Shown: positions 57,624 to 64,000 of the stretch, in pieces
Layout of the letters: each line of letters begins with the position of its first letter
Numbering within the stretch: the first letter of the stretch is position 1
Program-made: the position numbers and the translations under genes
Notes under the pieces: model-generated
Seen by the model: only the letters and a program-made list of their open reading frames with translations
Database searches by the model: none
Told to the model about the DNA's origin: nothing
NCBI RefSeq assembly: GCF_038443705.2
Contig: NZ_CP151767.2
Span: 3,959,501 to 4,023,500 of the forward strand
DNA length: 64,000 nucleotides
DNA from: Yoonia sp. SS1-5
Lineage (GTDB): Bacteria > Pseudomonadota > Alphaproteobacteria > Rhodobacterales > Rhodobacteraceae
Direction of reading: 5' to 3'

Positions 57624-58625
57624 TTATTCGGCGATCAGGCGATCAGGGATGTCGATCCCGACTTCCTGATAGTACCGGGCCGCACCGGGGTGAAGTGGCA
57701 CGGGCAGGCCAGCAATGGCTTGTTCGATGGCCATCACCTTTGTGGCCGGATGGATTGCCTGCAGGAAGGGCAGGTTCTCGTAGATCGTCTTGGTGATCAG
57801 GTAGACATTTTCCTCGGGCAGATCCGCGCTGGTGGCGAGGAAATTCGGCTGCGCGATGGTATTCACGTCGGCCGTCTGTCCGGGATAGGTGCCTGCGGGG
57901 ATCGTGTAAGGCGTCCAGAGGCCGCGACCACCATCGGCGGCTGCGACTTGTTCGTCGGTAAAGTTCAGCATTGTGACACTGTCGCCGGCGGCAGCCATCA
58001 ACTGACTGATTGCGCCGGTGGGTACACCTGCGGGCGTTCCGATCCCTTTGACCTGACCGTTCTGCAGTGCTTCTGCGGATGGGCCGTAGCCTGCAAAAAC
58101 AAGCTCGTAATCGGCCTCAATATCAACGCCAAAGCCGGACAGGATCGTGGCGTTCGACCCGATGGTGCCAGAGTTCTGGCGACCCAGCGCCATGCTCTCG
58201 CCCTTCAGGGCAACCATATCTTCGATTGTGCCAGTGGGGGCGGCATCAGCGGCAACAACGAATTGTTCCACATTCTGCCACAGCATCGTGACCGAGCGCA
58301 GCTTGTCCTGCGGTCCGGATTCCTCAAGCGGGCCGGTGCCGGTTGCCGCGTAATACCCAAACAGGCCCTGCAGGATGCCGAACTGCGCCTCACCTTCGCG
58401 GATCAAACGCACGTTTTCGCCTGATCCAGCAGAGCTAATCGCCGACATTCCGATTTTTTCGGCCGGCTCAAGCTTGACCTTCACAAGGGTCGAAAGTGCG
58501 ACGCCAACCGGATAATAGGTGCCGCCTGTGGATGCGGTCGCCAGAATGTAGCTGGCCTCTTCCGCTTGTGCCGCAGGGCTGGCGAGGACCAGGGTTGCGG
58601 CAACTGCCGCCGAAAAATTTCTCAT
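57624..58625 (-). CDS. TAXI-family TRAP solute-binding protein
   Basis: 333 residues. A signal peptide (about 1-21, ending AQAEE) precedes the TAXI fold: ASYILATASTGGTYYPVG, LVKVKLEPAEKIGMSAISSAGSGENVRLI, and the FAGYGPSAEALQNGQVKG block. Related proteins bind glutamate, glutamine or other small solutes; the ligand is unknown. First gene of the SBP-permease-GFA unit. Confidence 0.92.
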   Translation of the reverse strand: MRNFSAAVAATLVLASPAAQAEEASYILATASTGGTYYPVGVALSTLVKVKLEPAEKIGMSAISSAGSGENVRLIREGEAQFGILQGLFGYYAATGTGPLEESGPQDKLRSVTMLWQNVEQFVVAADAAPTGTIEDMVALKGESMALGRQNSGTIGSNATILSGFGVDIEADYELVFAGYGPSAEALQNGQVKGIGTPAGVPTGAISQLMAAAGDSVTMLNFTDEQVAAADGGRGLWTPYTIPAGTYPGQTADVNTIAQPNFLATSADLPEENVYLITKTIYENLPFLQAIHPATKVMAIEQAIAGLPVPLHPGAARYYQEVGIDIPDRLIAE

Positions 58626-60011
<1,386 letters not shown>

Positions 60012-60017
60012 TGTTGC

Positions 60018-60779
60018 TTACCCGATCTGGGTGGACAGCATCAGCAACATGGCGATCTCGCAGAATTGCTGCGTACCGCCAAGGGTGTCGCCGGTTTGCC
60101 CACCGATTTTTGTCTGCGCGATCAGGATGCACAGGAATGTGGCCAATCCGGCCATGACAATCAGCCAGCCCTGACCAATGCCAATAGCAACCATCATGGC
60201 CATGCCAACGGCAATCGCGGTGGTGGCGGTGGATGGGCGGCCAACCTTCCGGCTCAGCCCGCTGTCGCGCGCATGCGGCAAGGCGCGCATGGACACAACC
60301 ATCGCCGCCCGGCTGAGCATGCCAACGATGATCAGTGTGCCCCAATATTGCTCCAGCGCGATCACGGCAACCAATGTCAGCCAGCGGATCAGAAGCGACA
60401 AGGCCAGCGCGATGGCCCCATACGCCCCCAGATGGCTGTCTTTCATGATTTCCAGGCGGCGGTCACGGTCCCAGCCACCCCACAGACCGTCGGCACTATC
60501 GGCCAGACCGTCCTCGTGCATGGCGCCGGTCGCGACGACGGCGATGACCAGAATAAGTGCCGCAACAACACCGATAGGCAACCCCGCCAGCGTCAAAAGG
60601 GCCACGGCACTTGCCTGCAAAACACCCACAACAATACCAACCAGCGGATAGGCCCAGGCGGCGCGGGCGCCCCGCGCGGTGGCGCCTTCTTCATCCACAG
60701 GGATCGGCAAACGGGTCAGCAAGCCGAAGGCTGCCGGGACATCCTGCCAGTGGATCAATTCGCTGGTATTCTTATCCAC
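60018..60779 (-). CDS. cobS: Adenosylcobinamide-GDP ribazoletransferase (cobalamin synthase)
   Basis: 253 residues from GTG 60779. Joins adenosyl-cobinamide-GDP with alpha-ribazole in late cobalamin synthesis. Multi-pass membrane enzyme; the conserved [32 protein letters not shown] motif (three pieces of the family signature) is present, with DSHLGAYG following. The GTG is chosen because AAAGG lies eight bases upstream and it gives the usual length; the alternative TTG at 60824 adds 15 residues. Divergent from cobT. Confidence 0.93.
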   Translation of the reverse strand: MDKNTSELIHWQDVPAAFGLLTRLPIPVDEEGATARGARAAWAYPLVGIVVGVLQASAVALLTLAGLPIGVVAALILVIAVVATGAMHEDGLADSADGLWGGWDRDRRLEIMKDSHLGAYGAIALALSLLIRWLTLVAVIALEQYWGTLIIVGMLSRAAMVVSMRALPHARDSGLSRKVGRPSTATTAIAVGMAMMVAIGIGQGWLIVMAGLATFLCILIAQTKIGGQTGDTLGGTQQFCEIAMLLMLSTQIG

Positions 60780-60846
60780 AACAGATGCCTTTTCATTGCC
60801 GGTACTTTGGTTAGACAGGTGCAAAGATCAACCTAACGAGGACCTG

Positions 60847-61857
60847 ATGCAAGCGCCCTTTAACACCTTGGTAACCTTTCGTGAAACACTGAATGCAGCT
60901 CCGGCAATAGATCAACGCGCTTGTGATGATGCGCAGGCCCGCAATGGGCAACTGACAAAGCCGCCAGGTGCGCTGGGCCGGCTGGAAGATCTGGCCATCT
61001 GGTATGCGGGCTGGCGTAGCAACCCCAAACCGATGATCGCGCAACCGCAGGTGATTGTTTTTGCTGGAAATCACGGGGTCTGTGCGCAAGGCGTCTCAGC
61101 CTTTCCGCCCGAGGTGACCGCGCAGATGGTTGCGAATTTCGAGCACGGGGGCGCCGCGATCAATCAGCTGTCCGCTGCCTTTGGTGCCAAGATGGATGTC
61201 TGCCCGCTGACGTTGGATCAGCCAACTGCGGATTTCACAAAATCACCCGCCATGAGCGAGGAGGAGGTTGTGACGGCCCTGCGCACAGGGTGGGAGGCCG
61301 TTGATCCAAACGCCGACCTGCTGGTGACCGGCGAAATGGGGATCGGCAATACGACGGCGGCTGCAGCAATTGCGGCCAGGCTTTTTGGTGGCAGCGCCGA
61401 AGACTGGACCGGGCGTGGCACCGGGGTGGATGATGACGGGCTTGCGCGCAAGACCCAAGCCGTCGCACAAGGGCTTGCGCTGCATAGCAGTAACGACCCG
61501 CTGGAGGTTCTGCGCTGTCTTGGCGGGCGCGAACTGGCCGCGATGGCCGGGGCAATTGCGGGTGCGCGGCATCACAGAATTCCGGTTATCCTTGATGGGT
61601 TCATCTGTACAGCTGCCGCATCCGTTCTGGACAGGGCCGCGCCGGGGGCGCTTGATCACGCTGTTGCCGGGCATCTCAGTGCAGAAGGTGCGCATGGCCG
61701 GATGCTTGAGGCGCTGGGCAAAGAGCCGCTATTGCGGCTGGGCCTGCGCCTTGGTGAAGGGTCTGGCGCCGCGTTGGCCATCGCTGTGCTGAAAGGGGCC
61801 GTCGCCTGTCATTCTGGCATGGCGACCTTTGCGGAAGCGGGGGTTGCCGCAGGCTAG
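60847..61857 (+). CDS. cobT: Nicotinate-nucleotide-dimethylbenzimidazole phosphoribosyltransferase
   Basis: 336 residues from ATG 60847. Makes alpha-ribazole phosphate for the lower ligand of cobalamin. The family blocks are visible: [48 protein letters not shown] and the C-terminal [16 protein letters not shown]. Paired with divergent cobS, which uses its product. Its TAG stop shares CTAG with the stop of the convergent antiporter gene. Confidence 0.95.
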   Translation: MQAPFNTLVTFRETLNAAPAIDQRACDDAQARNGQLTKPPGALGRLEDLAIWYAGWRSNPKPMIAQPQVIVFAGNHGVCAQGVSAFPPEVTAQMVANFEHGGAAINQLSAAFGAKMDVCPLTLDQPTADFTKSPAMSEEEVVTALRTGWEAVDPNADLLVTGEMGIGNTTAAAAIAARLFGGSAEDWTGRGTGVDDDGLARKTQAVAQGLALHSSNDPLEVLRCLGGRELAAMAGAIAGARHHRIPVILDGFICTAAASVLDRAAPGALDHAVAGHLSAEGAHGRMLEALGKEPLLRLGLRLGEGSGAALAIAVLKGAVACHSGMATFAEAGVAAG

Positions 61858-63728
61858 CTTGCCTTGCGGTCACTTGATTGTTCGCGCGCGGCCAATGCGG
61901 TTTCCAGCTCATTATTGAGTTCTTTGGCCCGCGCCACATATTCCGGTATTTCGGCAACGGGGACGCCGGGCTTCCACAGCTCGGCCAATTCGCGCATGGC
62001 GGTGCGATCATGCTGGTAAAAGAACTGTTCGGCCTCCGCCGCTTCGAAATCCGACAGGCCCAGATTTTCCAGCGCATAGCGTCCCGCGCGCAGCGAACTG
62101 TCGAACATTTCCCGCACGATGTCGTTGGCGCCAGCGTTATAAAGCTCGTAGACATGCACACGGTCGCGGGCGCGGGCCACAATATGAAGATCGGGGCGGG
62201 CGCGCCGGGCATACGCGACGATCCGGTTGGCTGAGTTCTTGTCATCAACGGCGACAACCAGAACCCTGGCGTCTTCCAACCCTGCCGCATTCAGCAGATC
62301 GGGCCGGGTCGGGTCACCAAAAAAGCCCCGATATCCAAATTTGCGCATCATTTGAACGGTCTGCAGGTTGCTGTCGATCACCACGGTCGAAAAACCCGCA
62401 CTTTGGACCAGCCGGTTAACGATCTGGCCGAACCGGCCAATCCCGGCAATGATCACGGTTCCTTTCTCGTCCACCTCATCCTCGGGGTGCTGGGCGTGAT
62501 CCCCCATGCGTTTGCCCAGAACGTCATGCAGGATGAACAAGAGCGGGGTGATCAGCATTGACAGCGCGACCACCAGCAGCAGCGTCCCTGACAGACCCGG
62601 CGACAGGACCCCCTGTTGCACCGAAAAAGAGATCAGCACAAAACCGAACTCACCCGCCTGGGCCAGACCAAGGGTAAACAGCCAGCGGTCCTTGCCCTTT
62701 AGTTTGAACAGTACCGCCAGCCCGAACAGGACCAGCCCCTTGATCAGCATCATGCCCAGGGTCAGGCTAATCAGATAAAGCGGTGCCTCGAACAGCAACG
62801 CAAAGTTGATCCCGGCACCAACGGTGATGAAGAACAGCCCAAGCAAAAGACCCTTGAACGGTTCAAGGTCGCTTTCCAACTCGTGCCGAAATTCCGAGTT
62901 CGCCAGAACAACACCGGCAAGGAACGTCCCCAGCGCCGGGGACAGGCCAACCAGCCCCATCAGAACGGCGATGGACACCACCATCAAAAGCGCCAATGCG
63001 GTATACATCTCGCGCAGGCGGGCATGGTGGATGTAGCGAAACACCGGCCGGGTCAGAAAAATACCCGTCAGGATGACCAGACCAACGGCGCCAAGGGTCA
63101 CAAGCGTCACGCCCCACCCCGGCAGGCCTTCAACGAGGCTGAGGCTTGCATGTGCCGTGTCGTGCCCATCCGTGATCCGTTCAACAGACCCATCTGCCGT
63201 GATCCGCATCGCGACGGGGGCTGCAAGCAGCGGCAGAAAGGCCAGCATCGGGATGACGGCAATGTCCTGCGTCAACAGGACGGAAAATGTCGATCTGCCG
63301 CCGGCGGTCTGCATCAACCCTTTTTCGGACAGGGTTTGCAGCACGATGGCGGTTGAAGACAGCGCAATGACAAAACCGATGGCCAGTGACGTCGCCCAAT
63401 CATAGCCAAGCAGCATCGCAGCCAGCATGATAGCTGTTGTTGTCACGCTGACCTGCAGACCGCCCAAGCCAATCAGCCGGTCGCGCATGTTCCACAACGC
63501 GCGCGGTTCAAGCTCTAGCCCGATCAGGAACAGCATCATCACCACGCCAAATTCGGCAAAATGCTGGATATCAACTGTTTCCGTGCCGACCAGGCCGGTT
63601 ATCGGGCCAATGACGATCCCGGCCAATAGATAGCCAAGCACTGACCCAAGCCCTAACCGGGCGGCCAGCGGGACGGCAATGACCGCAGCACCCAGATAGA
63701 TTGTCGCCTGAAAAAGAAAGCTTTCCAT
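61854..63728 (-). CDS. CPA2 cation:proton antiporter with RCK domain (KefB/KefC type)
   Basis: 624 residues from ATG 63728. About twelve membrane segments of the Na+/H+ exchanger fold (about 1-380; [20 protein letters not shown]) are followed by a TrkA-N/RCK Rossmann domain ([19 protein letters not shown] at about 405-423), which binds nucleotide. Members extrude potassium under gated control, in enterics by glutathione adducts. Whether this one is a KefC efflux system or a related antiporter is not certain. Confidence 0.9.
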   Translation of the reverse strand: MESFLFQATIYLGAAVIAVPLAARLGLGSVLGYLLAGIVIGPITGLVGTETVDIQHFAEFGVVMMLFLIGLELEPRALWNMRDRLIGLGGLQVSVTTTAIMLAAMLLGYDWATSLAIGFVIALSSTAIVLQTLSEKGLMQTAGGRSTFSVLLTQDIAVIPMLAFLPLLAAPVAMRITADGSVERITDGHDTAHASLSLVEGLPGWGVTLVTLGAVGLVILTGIFLTRPVFRYIHHARLREMYTALALLMVVSIAVLMGLVGLSPALGTFLAGVVLANSEFRHELESDLEPFKGLLLGLFFITVGAGINFALLFEAPLYLISLTLGMMLIKGLVLFGLAVLFKLKGKDRWLFTLGLAQAGEFGFVLISFSVQQGVLSPGLSGTLLLVVALSMLITPLLFILHDVLGKRMGDHAQHPEDEVDEKGTVIIAGIGRFGQIVNRLVQSAGFSTVVIDSNLQTVQMMRKFGYRGFFGDPTRPDLLNAAGLEDARVLVVAVDDKNSANRIVAYARRARPDLHIVARARDRVHVYELYNAGANDIVREMFDSSLRAGRYALENLGLSDFEAAEAEQFFYQHDRTAMRELAELWKPGVPVAEIPEYVARAKELNNELETALAAREQSSDRKAS

Positions 63729-63832
63729 AATCTTATATCGCAGCCTTGAACCACCGGCGCAACGTGGCAAACCGCGCCTGCGGCTTCAAATAGCCGCCTT
63801 TTGTAAACAAAGGATGGCGCGTTCCCGCCCGA

Positions 63833-64000
63833 TCAAACGGGCAATGGCGCGTCGGGTTTGACCCGCTCCATCACGATCTGGCTTTGAACCCTGCTGACCG
63901 CTGGATGCGGCAGCAGGACCTGCTGGACCAGCAGGTTCAATGCGGCAAGATCTGCACAATAGACCCGCAACAGGTAGTCCGCCTCGCCCGTCAGGGTCCA
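63833..64000 (-). CDS. Lrp/AsnC-family transcriptional regulator, C-terminal part
   Basis: The last 55 residues are inside the window; the start lies past base 64000. WTLTGEADYLLRVYCADLAAL and the closing VSRVQSQIVMERVKPDAPLP match the ligand-binding (RAM) domain of Lrp/AsnC regulators, which sense amino acids. The helix-turn-helix is outside the window. Upstream of, and in line with, the antiporter gene. Confidence 0.88.
   Translation of the reverse strand, partial: WTLTGEADYLLRVYCADLAALNLLVQQVLLPHPAVSRVQSQIVMERVKPDAPLPV

Overview
The window looks like chromosomal DNA of an alphaproteobacterium of the order Rhodobacterales (Roseobacter-like). This rests on the overall set of gene relatives (TAXI and DctP TRAP transporter proteins, DUF2842 and DUF6524 membrane proteins, an ISC-type 2Fe-2S ferredoxin, CobS/CobT, a fused dipeptide ABC ATPase), the moderately high GC content, and an alphaproteobacterial-type RNase P RNA. 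This is an inference from recognised families; no database search was run.

Layout. 1-6.2 kb: translation and housekeeping genes (rluB-like, tadA, an UPF0173 hydrolase, a ceramidase-like membrane protein, gatC-gatA, an Excalibur lipoprotein and a peptidoglycan amidase), then rnpB, a stand-alone PAS protein and rpmG. 7.4-17.1 kb: a complete glycogen cluster, glgB-glgC-glgA-glgX, then a strong hairpin, then glgP. 17.2-18.5 kb: a heavily decayed IS3-family insertion sequence. 18.6-23.5 kb (minus): a tightly overlapping chemosensory operon, STAS-cheY-cheA-cheW-cheR-receiver-small helical protein, with no receptor and no cheB. 23.6-28.8 kb (minus): a dipeptide-type ABC importer. 28.9-32.9 kb (minus): three secreted proteins without membrane partners (PilJ-N-like protein, PstS/OmpA fusion, Tat-exported DctP-type protein). 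33.5-35.8 kb (minus): a surface-lipoprotein/Slam-like outer-membrane protein pair. 36.1-39.0 kb: thyX, translationally coupled to an AT-rich P-loop ATPase of unknown role, followed by an array of about 231-bp palindrome-rich repeats. 39-50.5 kb: mostly housekeeping genes (pyrG, secG, purA, thiamine pyrophosphokinase, sdaA, rpiA, gor). 50.5-55.1 kb: membrane and periplasmic quality control (hflK-hflC, Popeye-like cNMP-binding protein, Do-like protease). 55.1-58.6 kb: a TAXI-TRAP transporter with a GFA-family gene. 58.9-64 kb: ferredoxin, an FG-GAP protein, cobS/cobT, a KefB-type antiporter and the end of an Lrp-family regulator.

The most interesting parts are the Slam-like/lipoprotein pair, the ATPase joined to thyX with its altered thyX tail and adjoining repeat array, the chemosensory operon whose last product carries a CheZ-like D-x-x-x-Q motif, and the orphan exported-protein trio. 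None can be proven to be a new system from sequence alone.
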